NCBI RefSeq assembly: GCF_023634805.2
Contig: NZ_CP106881.1
Span: 186,001-250,000, forward strand
Direction: 5' to 3'
DNA from: Comamonas endophytica
Lineage (GTDB): Bacteria; Pseudomonadota; Gammaproteobacteria; Burkholderiales; Burkholderiaceae_C
DNA length: 64,000 nucleotides
Below, one piece after another: positions 38,294 to 45,854 of the stretch. The notes beneath the pieces were generated by a model. It did not search any database and was not told the DNA's origin. It saw nothing but the letters and a program-made list of their open reading frames with translations. How positions within the stretch are numbered: the stretch's first letter is position 1; each line of letters starts with the position of its first letter. Made by a program: the position numbers and the translations under genes.

Positions 38294-38956
38294 ATGCCCC
38301 TGCCCATCCTCTATTCCTTCCGCCGCTGCCCCTATGCCATCCGCGCCCGCCTGGCGCTGGCGCATGCGGGCATTGCCTGCGAGCTGCGCGAGGTCAATCT
38401 GCGTGCCAAGCCCGAGGCGCTGCTGCAGGCCTCTCCCAAGGCAACGGTGCCGGTGCTGGTGACCGCGGATGGGGTGCTCGAGCAGAGCCTGGACATCATG
38501 CTCTGGGCGCTGCGGCAGAACGATCCCGATGGCTGGCTCGCCCCCACGGCGGGCAGCGAAGCCGAGATGCTGGCCTTGATCCACGATCTCGATACGCGCT
38601 TCAAGCCCGCGCTCGACCGCTGCAAATACCCCGAGCGCTACGCTGCTGCCGAAGTCAACGAGGCCCAGACCGAGGCGCTGACCTGGCTGGCGGCGCTGGA
38701 CCAGCAGCTCGCCGAGACCGGCTATCTGTTCGGCCTGCACCCCAGCCTGGCGGACATGGCACTGCGCCCCTTCGTGCGCCAGTTCGCGCGCATCGACGAG
38801 GCCCAGTGGGCCGAGCAGCCCTGGCCGGCACTGCAGGCCTGGCTGCAGCGCTGGATCGATTCGGCGCTGTTTGCCGAGGTGATGGAGACCTACCCCGGCT
38901 GGCGCGAGGGCGAGACCGGGCCGACCTTCATGGCCCAGGTGTCGGGCGCGCAGTAG
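38294..38956 (+). CDS. Glutathione S-transferase family protein
   Basis: A 220-aa GST-fold protein. The thioredoxin-like domain has the catalytic-site segment 'ILYSFRRCPYAIRARLALAH' (CPYA, Ser/Cys near residues 9-13) and cis-Pro 'KATVPVLVTADGVLEQSL'. The all-helical C-terminal domain begins near residue 85. The CPYA motif resembles glutaredoxin-like omega or beta GSTs acting by thiol transfer. It converges with rluE, with 2 bp between the stops. The substrate is unknown. Confidence 0.92.
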   Translation: MPLPILYSFRRCPYAIRARLALAHAGIACELREVNLRAKPEALLQASPKATVPVLVTADGVLEQSLDIMLWALRQNDPDGWLAPTAGSEAEMLALIHDLDTRFKPALDRCKYPERYAAAEVNEAQTEALTWLAALDQQLAETGYLFGLHPSLADMALRPFVRQFARIDEAQWAEQPWPALQAWLQRWIDSALFAEVMETYPGWREGETGPTFMAQVSGAQ

Positions 38957-38958
38957 GT

Positions 38959-39516
38959 TCAGAACCGGATATCGGCGCGGCCGATTTCCCGCCACTGCCC
39001 CGGCGCCAGCCCGTCCAGGCGCAGATTGGCCATGCCCTGGCGCACCAGCCGCAGCGTCGGATGCCCGATGGCCGCCGTCATCTTGCGCAATTGGCGGTTC
39101 CTGCCCTCGATCAGGCAGACCTCGAGCCACACGTCCTGCACCGACTTGCGCAGCCGCACGGGCGGATCGCGCGGCGGCACCTCGGGCTGCGGGTCGAGCA
39201 GCCGCGCGGTGCAGGGCTTGGTCTGATAGTCCTCGATGCGCAGCCCGCTGCGCATCCGCTGCAATGCCTCTTCGGTGGGCACGCGTTCGACCAGCACCCA
39301 ATAAGTCTTGGGTTTTTCATTGCGTGGATTGAGCAGCCGCTCGATCAGCGGGCCATCATCCGTCAGCAGCAGCAGGCCCTCGGAATCCTTGTCCAGCCGG
39401 CCGGCCGGGTATACGCCCTTGGGCAGGCCGAACTCCGCCAGCGAGCGCGCGCCATCCTCGGGGGTGAACTGGGACAGCACGCCATAGGGCTTGTGCAGTA
39501 GAAAATAGCGGGGCAT
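38959..39516 (-). CDS. rluE: 23S rRNA pseudouridine synthase (RluE/RsuA family)
   Basis: A 185-aa pseudouridine synthase of the RluE/RsuA subgroup, which in E. coli modifies U2457 of 23S rRNA. The catalytic Asp is in 'GVYPAGRLDKDSEGLLLLTD' (GRLDxxSEGLLLLT). Conserved C-terminal motifs are 'VCLIEGRNRQLRKMTAAIGH' and 'PTLRLVRQGMANLRLDGL'. The short form lacking an S4 domain matches RluE. The start at MPRYFLLHKPYG is the family start; the reading frame remains open upstream by chance. Confidence 0.93.
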   Translation of the reverse strand: MPRYFLLHKPYGVLSQFTPEDGARSLAEFGLPKGVYPAGRLDKDSEGLLLLTDDGPLIERLLNPRNEKPKTYWVLVERVPTEEALQRMRSGLRIEDYQTKPCTARLLDPQPEVPPRDPPVRLRKSVQDVWLEVCLIEGRNRQLRKMTAAIGHPTLRLVRQGMANLRLDGLAPGQWREIGRADIRF

Positions 39517-39586
39517 GGCAAGAGCGTGGCGCCAGGCGGCGCCAGCGGACAAAAACAGACTGCGATTGTCCCCGATGCCAGGCCGC

Positions 39587-40525
39587 TCAGCCGCTCGCGT
39601 GCGTCTCTTCCAGCGCCCGCGCCACCACCTCGCGCGTGAGCGTCGGCACGAAGCTTTCGATGAAGTGGAATGCATAGCCGCGCAGCCAGGCGCCGCGGCG
39701 CAGGCCCAGGCGCGTGAGATTGACCTCGAACAGATGGCCCGCGTCGAGCAGGCGCAGATGGCGGTCGCGCTCGGCATCGACCGCGATCGAGGCCACGATG
39801 CCCACGCCCATGCCCAGTTCCACATAGGTCTTGATCACGTCGGCATCCATGGCCGACAGCACCACGTCCGGCGTCAGCCCCTCGCGCGCAAAGGCCTCGT
39901 CGATATGCGCGCGCCCGGTGAACCCTTGCTCGTAGGTGATGATCGGGTGCTGCACCAGCTGGTCCAGCGTCAGCGGCCCGGGCGCATCCAGCAGCGCATG
40001 GCCTGGCGGCACCACCACGCTGTGCGTCCAGCGGTAGCAAGGCAGCGTGACCAGCTCCGCATGGCTGCTCAACGCCTCGGTGGCCACGCCGATGTCGGCC
40101 TCGCCGCTGAGCAGCATCTGCGCCACCTGCTGCGGCGAGCCCTGGTGCAGGTGCAGCACGACCTGCGGGAAACGGCTGCGGAAGTCGCGCACCACCTGCG
40201 GCAGCGCGTAGCGCGCCTGCGAATGCGTGGCCGCGATCGACAGCCGCCCCTGCTCGCTGGCGCTGAAGTCCAGCCCCGCGCGGCGCAGGTTGTCGGCCTC
40301 GAACAGCAGCTTTTCCACCGTCGGCATCAGGCTCTCGCCCGGCGGCGTCAGGCCCGTGAGGCGCTTGCCGGCGCGCACGAAGATCTGCACGCCCAACTCT
40401 TCCTCGAGCTCACGGATCTGCCGGCTCACGCCCGGCTGCGAGGTGTAGAGCACCTGCGCCACCTCGGTGAGGTTGAAGCCCCGGCGCACGGTTTCGCGCA
40501 CCGAGCGCAATTGCTGAAAGTTCAT
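39587..40525 (-). CDS. cysB: CysB-family LysR regulator
   Basis: A 312-aa member of the CysB/Cbl subfamily of LysR regulators, recognised by 'MNFQQLRSVRETVRRGFNLT', 'EVAQVLYTSQPGVSRQIREL' and 'LSIAATHSQARYALPQVVRD'. It controls sulfate assimilation genes in response to N-acetylserine/O-acetylserine (CysB) or sulfate/APS (Cbl). The window holds two likely targets: sbp, upstream in the same array, and the cysI operon about 5 kb away. Its ATG overlaps the stop of the VOC gene by 4 nt. CysB versus Cbl cannot be separated by eye. Confidence 0.92.
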   Translation of the reverse strand: MNFQQLRSVRETVRRGFNLTEVAQVLYTSQPGVSRQIRELEEELGVQIFVRAGKRLTGLTPPGESLMPTVEKLLFEADNLRRAGLDFSASEQGRLSIAATHSQARYALPQVVRDFRSRFPQVVLHLHQGSPQQVAQMLLSGEADIGVATEALSSHAELVTLPCYRWTHSVVVPPGHALLDAPGPLTLDQLVQHPIITYEQGFTGRAHIDEAFAREGLTPDVVLSAMDADVIKTYVELGMGVGIVASIAVDAERDRHLRLLDAGHLFEVNLTRLGLRRGAWLRGYAFHFIESFVPTLTREVVARALEETHASG

Positions 40526-40890
40526 GCCGCAGCCCCGGTCTCCAGGAATTCAAGCTGGTTGCCCGCCGGGTCCTTGAGATAGAAACGCTTGAAGCCCGCG
40601 AGACACCGGTTTTCCACCAGCGGCAGCTGCGCGGCCAGCAGCCGCTCGCGCAGCGCCTGCACGTCCTGCACCGCGAAGGCCAGGTGCGAGACCGCCGGCA
40701 GCGGCTGCCACTGCGCCACACCGACCAGATCGATGCGCTGCTCCCCGGCGGCGAAGCGCAGCGTCGCTGCCCGCGGCGCCGGTCCCGGCAGCTCGCTCAG
40801 CCCCAGCAGGTCACGGTAGAAATGCCGCATCGCCTGCTCGCACCCGGCGCGGAAAGCCAGCTGCAGATGGTGCACGCCGCGAATGCTCAT
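40522..40890 (-). CDS. VOC/glyoxalase-fold protein
   Basis: A 122-aa single-module vicinal-oxygen-chelate protein. It begins 'IRGVHHLQLAFRAGCEQAMR' with the first metal-type His pair, has 'AVSHLAFAVQDVQALRERLL' in the second half, and ends with 'RFYLKDPAGNQLEFLETGAA', where the Glu is the usual last metal ligand. It would dimerise to form the active site. The start overlaps a 66-aa upstream ORF and the stop overlaps cysB, both by 4 nt, so it is embedded in a coupled sulfur-regulatory array. A role in sulfur metabolism is suggested by position only. Confidence 0.85.
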   Translation of the reverse strand: MSIRGVHHLQLAFRAGCEQAMRHFYRDLLGLSELPGPAPRAATLRFAAGEQRIDLVGVAQWQPLPAVSHLAFAVQDVQALRERLLAAQLPLVENRCLAGFKRFYLKDPAGNQLEFLETGAAA

Positions 40891-41087
40891 GTCGCCCCCG
40901 CCGCGGTGCCGCAGCTCGTGCGCGCCGCTGCCGGCCGCGTAAAGCCGCGCAGCGCAATGCGCCGTGCCCGCCGGCGCGTGCGCACCGGCGCTATCAGATT
41001 CCAGCTGGCGGCCGTGGTGGCGATCAGCTGCAAGGCGGGCGTCTGGGGCGCCGCGCCACGGGCGACGAACTGCGGGCAGGTGGTCAT
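40887..41087 (-). CDS. Small Arg-rich ORF between sbp and the VOC gene
   Basis: A 66-aa ORF with an excellent Shine-Dalgarno (GAGGAGAG, 4 nt before the ATG), placed 36 bp after the sbp stop, whose own stop overlaps the next start as ATGA. The middle is strongly basic ('APVRTRRRARRIALRGFTRP') and there are two Cys codons (residues 4 and 59). No signal peptide or domain is recognised. It may be a genuine small protein, a translational-coupling leader, or a relic of a lost gene such as cysT. The ribosome-binding site and overlap are the evidence for translation. Confidence 0.5.
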   Translation of the reverse strand: MTTCPQFVARGAAPQTPALQLIATTAASWNLIAPVRTRRRARRIALRGFTRPAAARTSCGTAAGAT

Positions 41088-41123
41088 GGGGCTCTCCTCG
41101 AGGCATCGTGGCGCCAGCGGCGC

Positions 41124-42146
41124 TTACTTACGGGTATAGATCTGGTCGAAGCTGCCGCCGTCGGCAAAATGCGCCTTGTCGGCCTTGGCCCAGCCGCCGA
41201 AAGCCTGGTCGATGGTCACCAGCGTCAGCTTGGGGAAGGTATTGGCGAACTGCGCCTTGGCCTTCTCGGAGGTCGGGCGATAGAAATTGCGCCCGGCGAT
41301 CTGCTGCGCCTCCTCGGAATACAGGAATTTCAGGTATTCCTCGGCCGCGGCGCGCGTGCCGCGCTTGTCCACCACCTTGTCGACCACCGCCACCGAAGGC
41401 TCGGCCAGGATGGAGATCGAGGGCACGACGATGTCGAACTTGTCGCGGCCGAATTCCTTGAGCGCCAGGAAGGCTTCGTTTTCCCACGCCAGCAGCACAT
41501 CGCCCACGCCGCGCTGCACGAAGGTCATGGTCGAGCCGCGTGCGCCGGTATCGAGCACCGGAACGTTCTGGAACAGCTTGCCGACGAATTCCTTGGCCTG
41601 CGCGTCGCCGCCGTACTTGCGCTTGGCGAACTCCCAGGCCGCGAGGTAGTTCCAGCGCGCGCCGCCCGAGGTCTTGGGGTTGGGCGTGATCACCTGCACG
41701 CCGGGCTTGACCAGGTCGTCCCAGTCCTTGATGCCCTTGGGGTTGCCCTTCTTGACCAGGAACACGATGGTCGAGCTATAGGGTGCGGAGTTGTGCGGCA
41801 GGCGCTTTTGCCAGTCGGCATTGACCTGGCCGCCGTTCTTCGCCACGGCGTCGATGTCGCCGGCCAGCGCCAGCGTCGCGACGTCGGCGTCGATACCGTC
41901 GATGATCGAGCGCGCCTGCTTGCCCGAGCCGCCATGCGACTGCTTGACCGACACCGTCTGCCCGGTCTTGGCCTGCCAGTGCTTGGCAAAGGCCTGGTTG
42001 TATTCCACGTACAGCTCGCGGGTCGGATCGTAGGACACGTTGAGCAGCGTGAGGGACTGGGCCATGGCCGGACCCGCCGTGAGTGCAAGGCTGGAAGTCA
42101 GCGCGAGCAGGGCTGGAAACTTGATAAAGTGGCGGCGAATTGTCAT
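41124..42146 (-). CDS. sbp: Sulfate/thiosulfate ABC transporter substrate-binding protein
   Basis: A 340-aa periplasmic sulfate-binding protein. After a signal peptide ('[20 protein letters not shown]') come the family motifs '[20 protein letters not shown]', '[20 protein letters not shown]' (sulfate-contacting residues) and '[20 protein letters not shown]'. It should deliver sulfate to a CysTWA permease. Unusually, no cysT, cysW or cysA follows; a small ORF, a VOC gene and cysB come next. The chosen ATG directly precedes the signal peptide. The AT-rich 135-bp region upstream, shared with yggX, probably holds its CysB-dependent promoter. Confidence 0.95.
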   Translation of the reverse strand: MTIRRHFIKFPALLALTSSLALTAGPAMAQSLTLLNVSYDPTRELYVEYNQAFAKHWQAKTGQTVSVKQSHGGSGKQARSIIDGIDADVATLALAGDIDAVAKNGGQVNADWQKRLPHNSAPYSSTIVFLVKKGNPKGIKDWDDLVKPGVQVITPNPKTSGGARWNYLAAWEFAKRKYGGDAQAKEFVGKLFQNVPVLDTGARGSTMTFVQRGVGDVLLAWENEAFLALKEFGRDKFDIVVPSISILAEPSVAVVDKVVDKRGTRAAAEEYLKFLYSEEAQQIAGRNFYRPTSEKAKAQFANTFPKLTLVTIDQAFGGWAKADKAHFADGGSFDQIYTRK

Positions 42147-42281
42147 TTGGGCCTCGAAAAGTTTGCGATTGGCGTTCCAACGCCGATGCACGCATTCTTA
42201 AACCGACCCAACAAAACTTAAACCAATAAGATTTCAGTTCGTTATACCTAAAACATCTGAAGTCATCTGAAGGATCTCCCC

Positions 42282-42557
42282 ATGGCACGTACCGTCAACT
42301 GCATCAAGCTCGGCAAGGAAGCCGAAGGGCTGGACTTTCCTCCCTACCCTGGCGAGCTGGGCAAGCGCATCTGGGAGAACGTCAGCAAGGAAGCCTGGGC
42401 CGGCTGGCTCAAGCACCAGACCATGCTGGTCAACGAAAACCGCCTGAACCTGGCCGACGCGCGCGCACGCCAGTACCTGGCGCGCCAGATGGAAAACCAT
42501 TTCTTCGGCGGCGGCGCCGATGCCGCTGCGGGCTACGTTCCCCCCACCGACGCCTGA
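42282..42557 (+). CDS. yggX: Probable Fe(2+)-trafficking / oxidative damage protection protein
   Basis: A 91-aa YggX protein, small, soluble and highly conserved. Key residues are seen in '[20 protein letters not shown]', which contains Cys7, the residue needed for function in E. coli and Salmonella, and '[20 protein letters not shown]'. It protects Fe-S clusters from superoxide and is thought to help iron delivery or repair. It is divergent from sbp; several Fe-S enzymes (CysI, CysH, FdxA) lie nearby, but no direct operon link exists. Confidence 0.97.
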   Translation: MARTVNCIKLGKEAEGLDFPPYPGELGKRIWENVSKEAWAGWLKHQTMLVNENRLNLADARARQYLARQMENHFFGGGADAAAGYVPPTDA

Positions 42558-42665
42558 GGCAGCACCAGGCGGGGATGGATTGACCGTGCCCCCGCTTGCA
42601 CGGGATAATTCCATCCTTCTGCGGGAGAGCAAGGTCCCTCGAGCGGTTTTGTGCTGAGTAAGCCC

Positions 42666-42731
42666 GTCATCCTTGGACAAGCTCAGGACGAACGGATACC
42701 CTGCCGTTCGCCCTGAGCCTGTCGAAGGGCG
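42666..42731. repeat. REP-like inverted pair upstream of the glycine riboswitch
   Basis: Two facing copies of the ~24-bp unit (core CGTTCGCCCTGAGCCTGTCG and its complement) with ~13 bp between them can form a long stem-loop. It sits about 100 bp upstream of the riboswitch, after yggX, so it may also act at the yggX 3' end. Confidence 0.85.
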
Positions 42732-42832
42732 TTTCAGGGCGCAGCGGTCAGGACGAAACTGCTCTAACCTTCGCCGAAGGCGCAAACTCCCATAATCGCT
42801 CAGGCCCCCCAACCGCAGGAATCGTTCGCCAA

Positions 42833-42938
42833 CTGGAGAGCGGCCGGGCGCAGTCCATGCGCTGCCGGCCCACCGAAGGGGCAAGCGCCTGCAGGCAGCC
42901 CGCCCGCGGGCGCGCAAACTCTCAGGTACAAAGGACAG
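42833..42938 (+). ncRNA. Glycine riboswitch aptamer
   Basis: The conserved glycine-aptamer blocks occur in order and with normal spacing: GGAGAG, then CACCGAAGGGGCAA, then AAACTCTCAGGTACAAAGG and ACAG. CTCTC pairs with GAGAG to form P1. Between the blocks is a long GC helix (GGGCGCAG...CTGC region). A second partial set, GGGAGAG and CGCCGAAGG, follows at once without its closing CTCTCAGG block. The element ends ~58 nt before the start of a YicG/glycine-transporter-domain protein, so it should control that gene according to glycine level. Confidence 0.88.
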
Positions 42939-42995
42939 CGGGAGAGGCATGCCGGCACGCCGAAGGGCGGGCTGGCTTCTACCAAGAGTTTTTGC

Positions 42996-43661
42996 GTGTC
43001 CTCCCACATCTCCGACATCCTGGCGCTGCTGGCGCCGCCCATCGACACCATGCTGGTGATCTACCTGGTGGCGATCACCGCCGAAGCCATGTCCGGAGCG
43101 CTCGCGGCCGGGCGGCGCAACATGGATATCTTCGGCGTCGCGGTCATTGCCTTCGTCACCGCGCTGGGCGGCGGCACCATCCGCGACATGGTGCTCGGGC
43201 ACTTTCCCATCGGCTGGACCCAGCATCCCGAATACGTCTATCTGGTGATTTCCGCGGGCCTGCTCACCACCCTGGTTGCGCGGCACCTGCTGCGCCTGAA
43301 GCAACTGTTCCTGCTGCTCGACGCCATGGGGCTGATTGCGTTCTCGCTGATCGGCTGCAACGTGGCGCTCGAGCTGAAATACCCCTTGGTCGTGGTCATC
43401 ATCTCCGGCATGCTGACCGGCATCAGCGGCGGCATCCTGCGCGACGTGCTGTGCAACCAGGTGCCGGTCGTGTTCCGGCGCGAGCTCTATGCCAGCGTGT
43501 CGCTGGCCGTCTGCGTGCTGTTCCTGGCGCTGCAGCATTTCGAGGTGGCCACCGGCGTCAGCACCGCCGTGTGCTTCGGCGGCGGGCTGGCGCTGCGGCT
43601 TTCGGCCATCCGCTTCAAATGGCGCCTGCCCACCTTCTCCTACCAGCAGCGCTGGGAATGA
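42996..43661 (+). CDS. YicG-type membrane protein (glycine transporter / TRIC-like domain)
   Basis: A 221-aa integral membrane protein with two repeats of the UPF0126 domain, now often called a glycine transporter domain. The first repeat starts at 'IYLVAITAEAMSGALAAGRR' and has 'FVTALGGGTIRDMVLG'; the second has 'ISGMLTGISGGILRDVLCNQ', where GGGxxRD is the repeated signature. About seven membrane segments are visible. The start is GTG. A glycine riboswitch directly upstream supports glycine (or glycine-linked) transport. The next gene, mnmC, begins 6 bp downstream, so the riboswitch may also influence it. Confidence 0.9.
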   Translation: MSSHISDILALLAPPIDTMLVIYLVAITAEAMSGALAAGRRNMDIFGVAVIAFVTALGGGTIRDMVLGHFPIGWTQHPEYVYLVISAGLLTTLVARHLLRLKQLFLLLDAMGLIAFSLIGCNVALELKYPLVVVIISGMLTGISGGILRDVLCNQVPVVFRRELYASVSLAVCVLFLALQHFEVATGVSTAVCFGGGLALRLSAIRFKWRLPTFSYQQRWE

Positions 43662-43667
43662 ATCGCG

Positions 43668-45584
43668 ATGCCCGAACCCATTGACTGGCTGCCCGACGGC
43701 ACGCCCTACAGCCCGCGCTTCGGCGACCGCTACCACAGCGAGAACGGCGGCCTGGATCAGGCGCGCCAGGTGTTTCTCGCCGGCTGCGGCCTGCCCGAGG
43801 CCTGGGCGGATCAGCCGATGTGGCGCATCCTGGAGACCGGCTTCGGCTTCGGCCTGAACTTTCTTGTCACCTGGGCCGCGTGGAAGGCCGCCCCCCAGCG
43901 CCCGCAGCTGCTGCATTTCGTCTCCACCGAGGCCTTTCCCGTCGCTGCCGAAGACATGCGCCGGGCAATGCCGCAGGATCCTGCGCTGCGCCCGCTGGCC
44001 GAGCAGCTCGCGGCGCAGTTCTGGGGCCTGCTGCCTGGTGTGCACCGGCTGTCGTTCGAGGGCGGTCAGGTGCAATTGACGCTGTATGTGGGCGATGCCC
44101 AAACCCAGCTGCGCCAGCAGATGCCGACCGCCGATTCGATCTATCTCGATGGCTTCAGCCCCGCGCGCAACCCGGAGATCTGGGACCCGCGGACGCTCAA
44201 GGCAGTGGCGCGCTGCTGCCGCCGCGGCACGCGCCTGGCCACCTGGACCATTGCGCGCGCGGTGCGCGATGCACTGGCGGAAAACGGCTTCCAGGTCAGG
44301 AAGATGCCCGGCGTTCCCCCGAAGCGCGACAACCTGCAGGCGCTGTTCGACCCGCGCTGGGAACCGCGCCGGCGGCCCGATCCCTGGAGCGAGTCCCCTG
44401 CAATGCCCGATGCGCGCCACTGCATCGTGCTGGGCGGCGGCCTGGCGGGCGCGGCGGTGGCATTCCAGCTGGCGCAGCGCGGCTGGCGTGTCGATGTGCT
44501 GGACCAGGCCGAAGCCCCCGCCGCCGGCGCCTCGGGCCTGCCTGCAGGCCTGTTCGCGCCCCATGTCTCGCCCGACGACAGCGTGCTGTCGCGCCTGTCG
44601 CGCAGCGGCGTGCGCGCCACGCTGCAGCAGGCCCGGGCGCTGCTCGAGCCCGGCCGCGACTGGCTGCACTGCGGCGTCCTCGAGCACCGCGTGGAAAGCA
44701 CCGACGGGCTGATCGGCCTGCCACGCGAATGGCAGCTCGAGGGCCCTGGCGCCATGGGCGACTCCCGCCACCCCGGCCGCGATTGGAGCCGTCCGGCAGA
44801 TGCCGCGCAGCGTGCGCTTGCGGGTCTCGATGACGGGGCCGCGGCCTGCTGGCATGCCCAGGCCGGCTGGATACGGCCGGCGCGGCTGGTGCGCGCACTG
44901 CTGAACCGGCCCGGCATTGCCTGGCACGGCGGGCGCGAAGTGGCACGCCTGCAGCGTGATGCCAGCGACACCCGATGGCAACTGCTCGATGCCCAGGGCC
45001 AGCCGCTGGCCGAGGCTGCGCTGGTGGTCATTGCCGGCGGCCATGGCAGCGACCGGCTGCTGCCCGCCCACTGGCCGCTGCAGCGCATGCGCGGGCAGGT
45101 GTCGTGGGGCGAGGAAAGCGCCCTGGCCTCCCTGCCCCCCTTCCCCGTCAATGGCAAGGGCAGCCTGGTGCCGCACATTCCTCTGGATACCAGAGAAGCC
45201 GGCTGGTTCATGGGTTCGAGCTTCGAGCGCGATGTGGACCAACTGCCGCCCTCGCCCGCCGACCAGGCCCAGGCCCATGCAGCCAACGCCGAACGCCTGC
45301 GGACCCTGCTTCCGCTCAAGGCCCCTGCGCTGGCGCCCGCCTTTGCCGCCACGCCCCGGCTCTGGGCCGGCGTGCGCCTGGCATCGCATGACCGGCTGCC
45401 GCTGGTCGGCCCGGTCGATCCCGCGCAGCAGCCCGGGCTCTGGGCCTGCACCGCGATGGGCGCGCGCGGCATCACGCTGGCGCTGCTGTGCGCCGAGCTG
45501 CTGGCGGCGCGCCTGCATGGCGAGCCGCTGCCGCTCGATGCCAGGCTTGCGCAGGCCTTGTCCACCGGGCGCCTGCGTGCCTGA
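43668..45584 (+). CDS. mnmC: Bifunctional tRNA mnm5s2U biosynthesis protein MnmC
   Basis: A 638-aa fused enzyme for wobble uridine-34 modification in tRNA. The N-terminal SAM-dependent methyltransferase (MnmC2, ~1-240) has 'WRILETGFGFGLNFLVTWAA' as the SAM loop and 'IYLDGFSPARNPEIWDPRTL'. The C-terminal FAD oxidoreductase (MnmC1, ~245 onward) begins with 'HCIVLGGGLAGAAVAFQLAQ' and removes the carboxymethyl group. Length matches intact bifunctional MnmC (E. coli 668). It lies 6 bp after the YicG-type gene and probably shares its transcript, which would place a tRNA modification gene under a glycine riboswitch. Confidence 0.95.
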   Translation: MPEPIDWLPDGTPYSPRFGDRYHSENGGLDQARQVFLAGCGLPEAWADQPMWRILETGFGFGLNFLVTWAAWKAAPQRPQLLHFVSTEAFPVAAEDMRRAMPQDPALRPLAEQLAAQFWGLLPGVHRLSFEGGQVQLTLYVGDAQTQLRQQMPTADSIYLDGFSPARNPEIWDPRTLKAVARCCRRGTRLATWTIARAVRDALAENGFQVRKMPGVPPKRDNLQALFDPRWEPRRRPDPWSESPAMPDARHCIVLGGGLAGAAVAFQLAQRGWRVDVLDQAEAPAAGASGLPAGLFAPHVSPDDSVLSRLSRSGVRATLQQARALLEPGRDWLHCGVLEHRVESTDGLIGLPREWQLEGPGAMGDSRHPGRDWSRPADAAQRALAGLDDGAAACWHAQAGWIRPARLVRALLNRPGIAWHGGREVARLQRDASDTRWQLLDAQGQPLAEAALVVIAGGHGSDRLLPAHWPLQRMRGQVSWGEESALASLPPFPVNGKGSLVPHIPLDTREAGWFMGSSFERDVDQLPPSPADQAQAHAANAERLRTLLPLKAPALAPAFAATPRLWAGVRLASHDRLPLVGPVDPAQQPGLWACTAMGARGITLALLCAELLAARLHGEPLPLDARLAQALSTGRLRA

Positions 45585-45644
45585 TCCGCAACGGTGCTTC
45601 CATGGCCCCTTGCACCGGCCGGGAAGCCGCGCCAGCATTGGCGC

Positions 45645-45710
45645 ATAAGCTTATTCGCATAAAGGAAGCACAAAACAATAGTTTGCTCCAGGGTCATACC
45701 CTCCTACAGT
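45645..45710 (+). promoter_or_regulatory. Promoter and candidate CysB region of the cysI operon
   Basis: ATAAGCTTAT (perfect 10-bp palindrome) overlaps TTAT-TCGC-ATAA, giving tandem AT-rich repeats of the sort bound by CysB. Just downstream are TTGCTC and TACAGT with 16-bp spacing, a plausible sigma-70 pair. The region is AT-rich against a GC-rich background and lies ~145-210 bp before cysI. A 43-codon ORF starts at position 45717, right at the predicted transcription start. Confidence 0.5.
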
Positions 45711-45854
45711 TCCACCATGCAGGCACGGAGCGTCCCGTCCACCACCGCCGCAAGCCGGCGCCGGGCGGCAACGCTCCGGTCCTGCGTTTTCGCCCGCCTG
45801 CAAGAGGCCCGTCACGGCCCGGCAGGGCATCACCGGTTTCCGCATTGAACCGCC

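Noticed and set aside
42282..45638. Very long minus-strand reading frame (over 1100 codons) opposite yggX, the YicG-type gene and mnmC
   Set aside because: It is the antisense shadow of three well-supported plus-strand genes and a riboswitch; GC-rich DNA with few stops produces such frames by chance.
45717..45848. 43-codon ORF between the cysI promoter and cysI
   Set aside because: It begins at the predicted transcription start with no room for a ribosome-binding site, and nothing recognisable is encoded. I kept it only as a low-interest finding and did not annotate it as a gene.
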